Made by a program: the position numbers and the translations under genes
Assembly (NCBI GenBank): GCA_022712835.1
Contig: JAFLJU010000641.1
Span: 1-21,537 of the forward strand
Reading direction: 5' to 3'
DNA length: 21,537 nucleotides
Source of the DNA: Desulfobacteraceae bacterium
GTDB taxonomy: Bacteria > Desulfobacterota > Desulfobacteria > Desulfobacterales > Desulfobacteraceae
Shown: piece by piece, positions 1-7,797 of the stretch
Position numbering within the stretch: the first letter of the stretch is position 1
Layout: each line of letters starts with the position of its first letter
The notes under the pieces: model-generated
The model's input: only the letters and a program-made list of their open reading frames with translations
What the model was told of the DNA's origin: nothing
Database searches by the model: none

Positions 1-1
1 T

Positions 2-358
2 TGGTGGAGGCGGCGGGAGTTGAACCCGCGTCCGAAAACGATCCATCTAGGCTTCTACATACTTATCCCGAAATTTAATATTGATCGGTCCGTCTCCTTC
101 AGGATGGATACGTACCGGTATAGCCTGAAATGTTTAGCCGTTAAGGATCAGACACCCTTAAAAGCGATCTTGCATAAATGACGCCCTGACCTGAATCTGC
201 AAGAAGGAGTTCAGGAGGGCGGAAGCGGCCTTTATGCCGCTACAGCGTAATTATAATCGTCTGCGATTATTTTAAGATTCTGCCAATTTTACGAGCTGAC
301 AAAAGACTCGGTATGCTACCTTAGACTTCAAAATCTCCGTCGAAGCCATTTCGCCCCC
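2..358 (-). ncRNA. ssrA: Transfer-messenger RNA (tmRNA, 10Sa RNA)
   Basis: tmRNA rescues stalled ribosomes with SmpB and adds a degradation tag to the unfinished protein. On the minus strand the 5' end reads GGGGGCGAAATGGCTTCGAC, the usual bacterial tmRNA start, at 358. The 3' end carries an encoded CCA at 4-2. The first seven bases (358-352) pair with 6-12 to give a 7-bp acceptor stem containing one G-U pair. A T-arm is visible at 13-29, with stem GCGGG/CCCGC and loop TTCAACT. The tag frame lies at 264-232. The mature length is about 357 nt, normal for a one-piece tmRNA. It lies just downstream of smpB on the same strand. About 22 nt of 5' leader would have to be removed by RNase P if the promoter at 388-415 is the one used. 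Confidence 0.97.
232..264 (-). other. tmRNA proteolysis-tag reading frame (ADDYNYAVAA, stop)
   Basis: The resume codon is GCA at 264-262, preceded by TAATC, similar to the sequence before the resume codon in E. coli. The frame reads Ala-Asp-Asp-Tyr-Asn-Tyr-Ala-Val-Ala-Ala and then TAA. The hydrophobic Ala-Val-Ala-Ala end fits recognition by ClpXP-type proteases. If the ribosome adds the non-templated alanine carried by tmRNA, as in other bacteria, the full tag would be AADDYNYAVAA. Confidence 0.92.
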
Positions 359-387
359 AAATTGTAAAAGAACATTTTATGCTGTGT

Positions 388-415
388 AATATAAGGATAC
401 CGGGTTAAAAGTCAA
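388..415 (-). promoter_or_regulatory. Candidate sigma-70 promoter of ssrA
   Basis: On the minus strand TTGACT (415-410) and TATATT (393-388) are separated by 16 bp, each one mismatch from consensus. Transcription would start about 7 nt further on, giving a short leader before the mature tmRNA 5' end at 358. The promoter sits wholly in the 63-bp gap between the smpB stop and ssrA, so tmRNA can be made independently of the smpB operon. Confidence 0.6.
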
Positions 416-421
416 TACAGA

Positions 422-886
422 TTACTTACAAGAGTATTTTTTTCTATCCCTGTCCATATCCCGATCCACATCTTTTTGTTTAATGCTTTCCCTTTTATCA
501 TAAAGCTTTTTACCCTTACCAAGCCCAAGCAACACTTTGATTTTGTCATTTTTAAAATAAATTTTCAAAGGAATCAGTGAATACCCTTTCTCCTTCATCT
601 TGGCAAATAATTTTTTTATTTCATATCGATGGAGCAAAAGCTTTCGGGTTCTCAAGGCTTCATGGTTGGCATTGTAGGCATATTTATAGGGAGAAATATG
701 CAGTTGCCGCAAAAAGAGCTCTCCGTTTCTGATGTCTGCATAGGCATCCTGGAAACTGACCCGCCCTTCCCTCATGGATTTAACTTCCGAACCCACAAGA
801 ACGATACCCGCCTCATATTCGGCGTCAATCTGGTAATTGAATCTTGCTTTCTTATTGCTTCCTATGAGTTTAATATATTCTGTCAT
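422..886 (-). CDS. smpB: SsrA-binding protein SmpB
   Basis: SmpB binds the tRNA-like part of tmRNA and takes the place of an anticodon stem in the ribosomal A site during trans-translation. The 154-residue product has the normal family length. It begins with the SNKKARFNYQI stretch and continues with the YEAGIVLVGSEVKSMREG and VSFQDAYA segments typical of the beta-barrel core. It ends in a basic/acidic tail (DKRESIKQKD onward, rich in Lys, Arg and Asp) that in known SmpB proteins enters the mRNA channel. The ATG at 886 lies 3 nt after the ptsI stop. A GGAAG element at 899-895 inside the ptsI end gives an 8-nt spacing, so translation probably depends on the ptsHI transcript. ssrA follows immediately. 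Confidence 0.97.
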   Translation of the reverse strand: MTEYIKLIGSNKKARFNYQIDAEYEAGIVLVGSEVKSMREGRVSFQDAYADIRNGELFLRQLHISPYKYAYNANHEALRTRKLLLHRYEIKKLFAKMKEKGYSLIPLKIYFKNDKIKVLLGLGKGKKLYDKRESIKQKDVDRDMDRDRKKYSCK

Positions 887-889
887 GCC

Positions 890-2659
890 TTATTCTTCCG
901 TTTCTCTATAGGGTAGAATCTTTCTGTATTTTTCCTGGATAAAAGCAGTTGTTTCCTCTGTTGTCTGGAACTCAAACAATTTCTTTGCATTTTTACCGGC
1001 CTGTTGAAAATCCATATTTCGAATCATCTTTTTAATAACCGGAATGGAAGCCGAGTTCATGGAAAGATTTGTCAGCCCCAAACCAAGCAATACCGGTATA
1101 TTTATGGGATCCCCTGCCATTTCTCCGCACATAACCACCTCTATACCATTCTTTTGAGCCGCATCATAGGTCATTTTGATCATTTTTAAAACCGCAGGGT
1201 TCAGGGCCTGGTATAAATGGGCAACCCGACGATTGCTCCGATCTATGGCCATGGAATATTGAATAAGGTCATTGGTGCCAATGCTGAAAAAATCCACATG
1301 CCCTGCCAGTTCGTTTGCCATGACCACAGCGGATGGGACTTCTATCATTATCCCAAGGGGAATATCTTTATTAAATATCTTGTCTTCACTCTCAAGCTCA
1401 AGGATGGCTTTTTTCAACACTTGTTTTACCTGAATGATTTCCTCGACGCATGAGATCATGGGGATCAACAGATTGATATTCCCAAAGGCTGCAACCCTTA
1501 AAATGGCCTTGAGTTGGGTAATAAATATATCTTCGTTTTTCAGACAGAACCGGACAGCCCGTAGGCCCAAGGCAGGATTTGCTTCTTCCACGGGGTCGAT
1601 ATAAGGATTCACCTTGTCTCCGTTGATATCCAGTGTCCTGATGGTTACAGGTGCCGGATTCATGAGTTCCACAAGTTCCTTGTATTTTTGGACCAATTCA
1701 TCTTCCGTGGGATACCGTTTCAGATCAAGGTATAAAAATTCTGTCCTGAACAGTCCAATCCCATTCGCCCGATTGTCCTTGGCAGAGACCACTTCTTCCA
1801 CTAGTTCAATATTGGCCATGAGATTAATGGTAACCCCATCCTGGGTGATGGCAGGCAGATGGATTTCCCGTTCAATATCTGCCCGGTATGCTTCAAATCG
1901 GGCCAACCGTTCTTCATATTTAAACAGGGTGTTTTCTTCAGGATTAATAATGAGGACACCCGAAGATCCGTCGACTATGAGGATGTCGTCATTGTTAATA
2001 TTGACACTTGCACTTCCAAGCCCCAGAACGGATGGAATTTTCAAGGATTTGGCCACAATACTGGTATGGGAGTTTTTCCCACCCCTGTCCGTTACAAACC
2101 CTTTAATCATTTCCAGTTGGATCTGACTGGCATCGGCCGGTGACAGGTCATGGGCGACAAGGATGACCCGTTTATTGATGTCACTGATCTTAATATCCTG
2201 GGCCCCCACAAGATGGGACATAATCTTGTCAGACACCTGGACAATATCATTTACCCGATCTTTGAGATATTGGTCATCTATCTGCTGGAAAATAGCCTTG
2301 ACCTTCCGGGAAACTCTTCGCAAGGCCCATTCTGCATTAATCTTATCCCGGGAAATGGTTTCGATGGTCTTTCCGTAGAGCATCTTGTCCTTGAACAGGA
2401 CCATATGGGTTTCCAGAATATTTAAATTCTCACTCAAATCATGATCAAGGGATTTAATTACCATTAAATGATCGTTTTTTGCTTTTATGACAGCATTTTT
2501 AAACCGGTCTATTTCAGCCGGAACCATGGCTTCACTGACAGGATACCGTTTGATGAGATTGACCCCTTCGCGGTCAACAACATATGCCTTACCGATACAA
2601 ATCCCTGGAGATCCGCTGATACCTCTTATCGTCATCTGACCGGGACGGGTCTTATTCAT
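890..2659 (-). CDS. ptsI: Phosphoenolpyruvate-protein phosphotransferase (PTS enzyme I)
   Basis: Cytoplasmic enzyme I takes phosphate from phosphoenolpyruvate and passes it to HPr, the first step of the PTS relay. At 589 residues it is close to the usual 570-580. The N-terminal part holds the phospho-histidine domain, with GGKNSHTSIVAKS around His198 (E. coli His189). The C-terminal PEP-binding barrel has GIGLFRTEFLY (300-310), NPALGLRAVR (361-370), SIGTNDLIQY (459-468) and the catalytic Cys511 in VVMCGEMAGDP. All key residues are present, so it should be active. It overlaps ptsH by 8 nt and precedes smpB by 3 nt. No enzyme II gene is visible in the window, so the final acceptor is unknown. 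It could feed a mannose-type or regulatory EIIA elsewhere, which is an inference. Confidence 0.96.
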   Translation of the reverse strand: MNKTRPGQMTIRGISGSPGICIGKAYVVDREGVNLIKRYPVSEAMVPAEIDRFKNAVIKAKNDHLMVIKSLDHDLSENLNILETHMVLFKDKMLYGKTIETISRDKINAEWALRRVSRKVKAIFQQIDDQYLKDRVNDIVQVSDKIMSHLVGAQDIKISDINKRVILVAHDLSPADASQIQLEMIKGFVTDRGGKNSHTSIVAKSLKIPSVLGLGSASVNINNDDILIVDGSSGVLIINPEENTLFKYEERLARFEAYRADIEREIHLPAITQDGVTINLMANIELVEEVVSAKDNRANGIGLFRTEFLYLDLKRYPTEDELVQKYKELVELMNPAPVTIRTLDINGDKVNPYIDPVEEANPALGLRAVRFCLKNEDIFITQLKAILRVAAFGNINLLIPMISCVEEIIQVKQVLKKAILELESEDKIFNKDIPLGIMIEVPSAVVMANELAGHVDFFSIGTNDLIQYSMAIDRSNRRVAHLYQALNPAVLKMIKMTYDAAQKNGIEVVMCGEMAGDPINIPVLLGLGLTNLSMNSASIPVIKKMIRNMDFQQAGKNAKKLFEFQTTEETTAFIQEKYRKILPYRETEE

Positions 2660-2942
2660 TGTCTAATTCTCCAAAACCAATATCAAAAAATGCCTTAATC
2701 TGCCCCACAAGCGCAATGTCTTCATCGGATTCTGCCTGAATGGATATTTGGGAGCCTTTAGGGGCACCTAATGTTAAAATATCAATAATACTGGCAGCAT
2801 CCACGGTTGTTGCCCCATTAAACAGCCAGATATCGCCGATGGCTTCCATGGCCATTTGGGCTATTTTTGCAGCCGGTCTTGCGTGCATTCCCAGTTCATT
2901 TATCACAATAGTTTGTTGGGAAAATATTTTTTTATTATTCAC
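2652..2942 (-). CDS. ptsH: Phosphocarrier protein HPr
   Basis: HPr accepts phosphate from enzyme I and passes it to EIIA proteins. The 96-residue product has the active-site segment GMHARPAAKIAQ with His20 (usual His15) and the regulatory segment DAASIIDILTLGAPKG with Ser51, equivalent to Ser46 of Firmicutes HPr. The start is GTG at 2942-2940 and gives a slightly longer N terminus than the roughly 88-residue norm. A weak AAGA-rich stretch precedes it. It overlaps ptsI by 8 nt, which suggests translational coupling. The retained Ser46 equivalent would permit control by an HPr kinase/phosphorylase, but no hprK lies in this window. Confidence 0.94.
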   Translation of the reverse strand: MNNKKIFSQQTIVINELGMHARPAAKIAQMAMEAIGDIWLFNGATTVDAASIIDILTLGAPKGSQISIQAESDEDIALVGQIKAFFDIGFGELDNE

Positions 2943-2975
2943 TCTTATTTCTTTCTATGAAAAATTTTCTTTTTT

Positions 2976-3002
2976 TTTATATCTTTCCATTTAAAAAGTC
3001 AA
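2976..3002 (-). promoter_or_regulatory. Candidate promoter of the ptsH-ptsI-smpB operon
   Basis: On the minus strand TTGACT (3002-2997) and TATAAA (2981-2976) are separated by a rather short 15 bp, in an A/T-rich stretch 34-60 bp ahead of the ptsH start. The -35 hexamer matches that of the ssrA promoter. This is the best match in the 198-bp gap shared with the divergent LOG-family gene. I found no convincing promoter for that gene in the same gap, and the rest of the gap (about 3003-3140) shows nothing recognisable. Confidence 0.4.
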
Positions 3003-3140
3003 TCTGCTATCATTTTGTATATTGACGCACCAAGCGGGTTGAAAAGTAAAGTTTAATTGCGTATTCCATACCATATTTTTCTCCTTTTTACCAGTTTGAT
3101 TTCTTTAACCCAAATATAGATTACGGAAAATTTACACATA

Positions 3141-3803
3141 ATGGAAAACAATATCACACCCTCACCCTATCCCATCGATGACTTTAAATCCGGTGAATCC
3201 TGGCGATTATTCAAAATCATGGGAGAATTTGTTGAAGGGATAGATTCCCTACATTCACTGGGACCTGCCATCTCCATATTCGGATCAGCCAGAACACACC
3301 CCCAGGACCCAAATTATAAAAAAACCCAGGATCTTGCGGCCCTGTTTGCCAAATCAGGATATGCTATTATCACCGGAGGCGGCCCAGGGATAATGGAAGC
3401 GGCTAATAAAGGCGCTATTGGCCAAGGGGTTGCATCTGTGGGACTGAACATCAAACTGCCATTTGAGGAAAAAGGAAATCCCTATACCACCCAGCAAATT
3501 GATTTCGATTATTTTTTTGTGCGCAAGGTCATGTTTATAAAATATGCCAAGGCCTACATCATCATGCCCGGTGGGTTTGGCACCCTGGATGAATTATTTG
3601 AAACCATCACCCTGATACAGACAAAAAAAATTCGCCAGATGCCGGTTATTCTCATGGGATCCAGTTTCTGGAATGGACTCATTGGATGGATAAAGGAAAA
3701 TATGTTAGCACAGGGGATGATTTCATCCGAAGACATCGATCTTTTCCATGTTCTGGATGATCCTGAAAAAGCCCTTGAAATTGTGGAAAACTTTTATCGA
3801 TGA
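3141..3803 (+). CDS. LOG-family protein (TIGR00730 type, probable nucleoside-5'-monophosphate phosphoribohydrolase)
   Basis: The 220-residue cytoplasmic protein has the two signature motifs of the LOG family, long annotated as lysine-decarboxylase-like: GGGPGIMEAANKG (79-91) in the Rossmann fold and PGGFGTLDE (143-151). Characterised members cleave cytokinin riboside monophosphate or other nucleotide 5'-monophosphates to base plus ribose 5-phosphate. Arg128 and the PGGxGTxxE motif are kept, so it is probably active, but the natural substrate cannot be read from sequence. The start agrees with relatives that begin a few residues before a DD...ESWR segment. It stands alone, divergent from ptsH, and ends 15 bp from the stop of the convergent cyclase gene. 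No terminator hairpin is evident between them. Confidence 0.9.
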   Translation: MENNITPSPYPIDDFKSGESWRLFKIMGEFVEGIDSLHSLGPAISIFGSARTHPQDPNYKKTQDLAALFAKSGYAIITGGGPGIMEAANKGAIGQGVASVGLNIKLPFEEKGNPYTTQQIDFDYFFVRKVMFIKYAKAYIIMPGGFGTLDELFETITLIQTKKIRQMPVILMGSSFWNGLIGWIKENMLAQGMISSEDIDLFHVLDDPEKALEIVENFYR

Positions 3804-3818
3804 AAGAATTTGGCCCTG

Positions 3819-6800
3819 TTAATTAATCATTCCCTTTGCAGAATAAAATTTCGTTTTGAAGGGAAATTGGATGATATCCAGGGTTTCAAGAAGATGTTGC
3901 TTGGCAATCGTCATGGAGGAAAATGTTTTTCCAGGCCAGGAGGATCTGAAATACATTTCCCCCCATGAATTGATATATATGGCACAATAATCTGTAATGC
4001 CTGACTGTTGCTTTGCCACATAAAAATTGACGGAAACAAAGAGACAAACAATTTGCGGTTTCTCTTTGCGCAATTCATTAAAGTGGATCTGTTCCATTAT
4101 ATGGGGATTGAAAAAATCATACATGCTTTTGAAAAGTCGTTTGATGGCTTCATGGGTGACCAGGCTCGGATTGGGTATTAAGTTAATAATAGAATTATCG
4201 ACATATAAGCTGTTATTGATCAACCAGGCGCCGATCTCCTCTATGGAATTTGCCTTAACCACGGAGTCGTCATTGTCCTTCCCCGTTTTTAAATTTTTAT
4301 GGAACAATTCCCACCCACCTGGCGTATTCGCCTTCAGAACATATCTTAAATGCAATCGTGCAAAATGCTTGTCTACGCTGGATACCAAAAGAATTTTCTT
4401 GATTTTATGTGGTTTGTCCAAAAAGACAATATTCACCTTTCGTTCCAACACTCGCCTGTCTTCTTTTGAAATTTTCAATCCGCTTCTGGATTGAGTTTCA
4501 AACCGTTTTTTTACCTGATTGAATTTTATATGCATATATTGTTCAATGGTATTTGAAAGTCTTAGAATACTTGTATAGGGCCATTCTCTAAGTTTTCCTA
4601 TTTCAAAAAGCCGGGCTTTATCCCATCCCCAGGTTGCCAGACATTTTTCCAACAATATTTTTCTTAACCCAAATATGGTGTTGTCGATTTCCGAAGGTTT
4701 TGTGATCTCAAGTTTAAGAAAAAAACACGTCAAAAGTAAATTGACGGATGGGGTATCATTATTTTGTTGATAATATTCAATGAGATGCTTCAAGAGGATG
4801 ATATAGGAATCATTCTGGGCCAATTTAAGGTGGGTTCCTGAATTCATCCATTCATTTTTGTATTGATTGCACAACAGGGATTCTTTTCCATAGGCATGGA
4901 TATATTTTTCAAGTAAGGCCATTTTGATAACGGATTTAAAAGGACTTTTCAGCCACTTGAACATTTGCCATATGGAGGCACCAAAGAATTCATTTACGGG
5001 AATGGCATGGATGTCACCCAGATCCATATACCGATGAAACTTGGAAAAACGACCCACCCGGTCCAATATCATATTATAATAATTCAGGCTGATGGTTGTG
5101 GGAAGGACAGCCCACAAGGGTAATTTGCCGGCCACATGAATCATTGTTCGGTAGAATTCTTCTTTCAGCAGTCTGGACTGGGCAGATCCCGAACTCTCCT
5201 GGGTTGACCCGCCAAAATCGTTGTTCTTGGCTTTTAGGATATCCACAATAAAAAAAGTCACCCGGGTTTTAAATTTATTCCAGGCCATGACTTCAAGAAG
5301 ACCCAGTTTTATTCTCAATAGTTCAAGGGCATAGCTTTCGATGAGATCTTCATTGATACAGACCCAGTAATCAATGTCCGATTCAAATGTTTGGGCAATG
5401 GAACCAATACTTCCCATGGTAAAAAGCCCTTCGATCTGTGGATTCTCACTTCTTCTGGTCTTAAACTTATTTTTACCAATATAACTTTCGCAGATATTTA
5501 CGGCTTGATTGGATGGCAAAAAATCTGCAATTCCGCAGGGAGTTTTGCTGTGGATGGGTCCTGTCTCTAAAAAATTAAAATTTTCATGGATCAGTAAGGG
5601 AACAATCTGGAAAAAATCAGCCTGGGAGGGCTTAAAAATGTCAAAAGCGGTTAACAGGCTGAGCTTGTTCTGATCTAAAAATTTATTTTCACCGTAGTGA
5701 ATAAATTCACAGAAAATCAGCATATTTATTTCCGAAACAAGGGTTTGATCAATGGGGGGAAGATCATTAAACTTAAGTTGATAATGCCGGGCATTATAAT
5801 CAATTCCTTCGGCCCGGATGACGGATCGCGCATAGGAAGGGAACCGACTGAATCTTGCCTTTACGCCAGAAAAATCAGCCAGGTTAATATGGGCTGTTGC
5901 AAAGGAAACCCCGGAAATCTGGGAATGTGCAAAACAGGCACAAGACAATTGGGTATTTCCAAAAGAAACCTTTGAAATAGTGGCACTGATAAAAGTTGCT
6001 TCTGTTAAATCGGCTTGGTTAAAATTACAATTATACAGACGGACTCCCAGAAAACTACAATTTTTAAAAACAGCTTTTTTAGCGCTGACATTGATGAACA
6101 CAGCATTGTCGAAATTAACCCTGTCAAAAACAGTGGCATTCATATTGACATTATGAAAAAGGGTTCCTCTAAAATATGCCTTTTCAAAATATGAATTTGA
6201 CAGATCACAATGCTCAAAACGGGCCTGGCTGAAAAATAATAAGGATGCTGAAAATTGTAAGTCAGCCAGATGTTCGTTTTTAAAATGGTGTCCCTTAAAA
6301 TCAATGGATTTTGAGGGAATGTTTTTCTTAAGGAGATCGATTTTTTTTTTGATCGGATCCTGTAAAATAGAGGAGAACAGGTGTTTGGGTGTTGCCGGTG
6401 TCTTTTTAAATTCTTCCAACAAGGTGTCAAAAGGCGCCTGGATATGATTTTTTTCTTTGAGCAGCAGCAGTTTAATTTTTTTCACAAACCCGGTGACATC
6501 AATTTTCATACCCTTGTGTGACTGTCCCTCATAATGGTCTATTATTTTTACCACCCGTTCCGGTCTTTTTCGAATCATACCCAATATACAGGCAAGATTT
6601 ATATCAAAGTTATCCGTCAGATATTTCTCTTTGTTCAATGCGATATCCTGGGTAACAAAAAAGGACATTCTGGATAATGAGGCGATTTCAAGGTGAATTG
6701 TCGGCATTATTTCAGGATAGGTATCCCTGACCATTTTGAAAAGCGCATGGATGGGAACCTTGCCTGTGACCACAAGCGCTTTAAAAATATGGATGGCTTC

Positions 6801-7691
6801 ATGGCGGTCACATTTATAAAAATGTTTGAGAATTGGGTCAAAAAGTTCTGGGTAAAGGCCCATGGAAGAATTTTCAACGATACGGTATACCGCCATCCTA
6901 ACCTTCTTCACCTGTTCATTCTCAATATTTTCCAAAAGAATTTGAATGGAAATTTTGGGCATCATCAGGGACAAGGCTTTTAATCCCATTATTTTTACAG
7001 CTGGAGACGGGGATGAAACCTCATCTTGTAATATGGTTTCAGGATTTCTAAGATTAAAACTAATGTTGTTTAAAAATGGATCAGCATCGCGTTTACGGTC
7101 AAATAAACTGGCATAAAATTTAATAACCGGTTCCCTCTGGGAAATGGTGGTTAATATTTTTTTAAATATCAAACCAAATTTTAAACGATCCGCAGGTGGT
7201 GCCTGGAGGTATTGATCAACAAAGAGAAGACGCTGAGATTGATCCACCGATTTAAGCACGTTTGCAAGTGTTTCCAAGCTTACCTGTCCCTGGTAAACTG
7301 CCTTGAACGCAAAATATGCCCCCTTGTCCCCAAGTCCCAGCAGGGTTTTTAAAAAAATATTCATTTCATTGAAGGGAATATCCGGGTGAATCTGTTGATA
7401 CACTTTTGCCGATACAATTGCAGATGCCTTTACACCGGATAGATAGGTTTTGGGGTCATCCATTGCATTTAATTGCTTCTGGATAACTTTTCGAATGGCT
7501 TCAAGGCTTTTTCTGGCCTGGGATCGAACAGAGAAATGAAAAGAAGTGATCCCTTCTATGATCGGCCCAATCCCTATTGTTGGAGAAAGAAGTCCGGCCT
7601 TCTCAACAAGTTGAACTTTGGATTTCTCATCAAGTCCATCCCAAAGGGATTCAAAATCATTCAAACTAAACCCGGGTGTTGTGGATGCCAT
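3819..7691 (-). CDS. cyaA: Class I adenylate cyclase with N-terminal HEAT-like and pentapeptide-repeat modules
   Basis: The C-terminal ~640 residues match class I (enterobacterial CyaA) adenylate cyclase, which makes cAMP from ATP. Visible motifs are MGSIGSIAQ (759-767) and SDIDYWVC (771-778), with the metal-binding Asp772/Asp774 pair of the nucleotidyltransferase fold. Further matches are SSGSAQSRLLKEEFYRT (833-849) and NEFFGASIWQMFKWLKSP (900-917). E. coli CyaA has close counterparts in the same order. About 330 residues follow, like the E. coli regulatory part. The unusual portion is in front. Residues ~30-430 are helical with HEAT-like pairs (for example 228-275), and ~464-616 form a pentapeptide-repeat helix. 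At 1290 residues it is far longer than E. coli CyaA (848). No signal peptide or membrane helix is seen, so it is probably cytoplasmic. The SD is weak. The gene is monocistronic, divergent from parE and convergent with the LOG gene. Confidence 0.9.
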   Translation of the reverse strand: MASTTPGFSLNDFESLWDGLDEKSKVQLVEKAGLLSPTIGIGPIIEGITSFHFSVRSQARKSLEAIRKVIQKQLNAMDDPKTYLSGVKASAIVSAKVYQQIHPDIPFNEMNIFLKTLLGLGDKGAYFAFKAVYQGQVSLETLANVLKSVDQSQRLLFVDQYLQAPPADRLKFGLIFKKILTTISQREPVIKFYASLFDRKRDADPFLNNISFNLRNPETILQDEVSSPSPAVKIMGLKALSLMMPKISIQILLENIENEQVKKVRMAVYRIVENSSMGLYPELFDPILKHFYKCDRHEAIHIFKALVVTGKVPIHALFKMVRDTYPEIMPTIHLEIASLSRMSFFVTQDIALNKEKYLTDNFDINLACILGMIRKRPERVVKIIDHYEGQSHKGMKIDVTGFVKKIKLLLLKEKNHIQAPFDTLLEEFKKTPATPKHLFSSILQDPIKKKIDLLKKNIPSKSIDFKGHHFKNEHLADLQFSASLLFFSQARFEHCDLSNSYFEKAYFRGTLFHNVNMNATVFDRVNFDNAVFINVSAKKAVFKNCSFLGVRLYNCNFNQADLTEATFISATISKVSFGNTQLSCACFAHSQISGVSFATAHINLADFSGVKARFSRFPSYARSVIRAEGIDYNARHYQLKFNDLPPIDQTLVSEINMLIFCEFIHYGENKFLDQNKLSLLTAFDIFKPSQADFFQIVPLLIHENFNFLETGPIHSKTPCGIADFLPSNQAVNICESYIGKNKFKTRRSENPQIEGLFTMGSIGSIAQTFESDIDYWVCINEDLIESYALELLRIKLGLLEVMAWNKFKTRVTFFIVDILKAKNNDFGGSTQESSGSAQSRLLKEEFYRTMIHVAGKLPLWAVLPTTISLNYYNMILDRVGRFSKFHRYMDLGDIHAIPVNEFFGASIWQMFKWLKSPFKSVIKMALLEKYIHAYGKESLLCNQYKNEWMNSGTHLKLAQNDSYIILLKHLIEYYQQNNDTPSVNLLLTCFFLKLEITKPSEIDNTIFGLRKILLEKCLATWGWDKARLFEIGKLREWPYTSILRLSNTIEQYMHIKFNQVKKRFETQSRSGLKISKEDRRVLERKVNIVFLDKPHKIKKILLVSSVDKHFARLHLRYVLKANTPGGWELFHKNLKTGKDNDDSVVKANSIEEIGAWLINNSLYVDNSIINLIPNPSLVTHEAIKRLFKSMYDFFNPHIMEQIHFNELRKEKPQIVCLFVSVNFYVAKQQSGITDYCAIYINSWGEMYFRSSWPGKTFSSMTIAKQHLLETLDIIQFPFKTKFYSAKGMIN
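5844..6302 (-). repeat. Region coding for about 30 pentapeptide repeats inside the cyclase
   Basis: Residues ~464-616 of the cyclase repeat every five positions with a central Phe or Leu and small residues two positions before it. Examples are ADLQF, ARFEH, CDLSN, AYFRG, VNFDN, AVFKN, CSFLG, CNFNQ, ADLTE, ATFIS and ADFSG. Such runs fold as a right-handed quadrilateral beta helix. At about 150 residues this makes roughly seven coils. The repeat sits between the HEAT-like region and the catalytic module and could be a rigid spacer or a protein-binding face. Its role is unknown. Confidence 0.85.
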
Positions 7692-7776
7692 AAATATATG
7701 TTTTTTCCAGTTTGTACATTTATAAATAAAAGTGCTATAGGATGTTGTTTAAAACCAAATATAAAGATTTAACCCA

Positions 7777-7788
7777 TATTGCGCAATA
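7777..7788. repeat. 12-bp perfect palindrome just upstream of parE
   Basis: TATTGCGCAATA reads the same on both strands and ends 9 bp before the parE ATG, where a ribosome-binding site would be expected. No Shine-Dalgarno match is seen there. It lies in the 106-bp gap between the divergent cyclase and parE genes. It could be an operator or may be chance. No convincing promoter for either gene was recognised in this gap. Confidence 0.3.
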
Positions 7789-7797
7789 GAATAATTT

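Noticed and set aside
1614..2126. A 170-codon open frame on the plus strand opposite ptsI
   Set aside because: It lies entirely antisense to a well-identified ptsI with intact motifs, its translation is Ser-rich with no recognisable domain, and there is no SD. It is a shadow frame.
3003..3140. Promoter for the LOG-family gene (TTGACG at 3022 or TTGAAA near 3040)
   Set aside because: No acceptable -10 hexamer at 16-18 bp from either candidate, so no promoter was called.
3830..3865. Inverted repeat TTCCCTT/AAGGGAA as a terminator for the LOG-family gene
   Set aside because: The loop is 22 nt, the stem is only 7 bp and no T-run follows. It also lies inside the cyclase coding end.
4027..4494. 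A 155-codon open frame on the plus strand opposite the cyclase 3' end
   Set aside because: It is antisense to the conserved C-terminal part of the cyclase, and its translation shows no motif.
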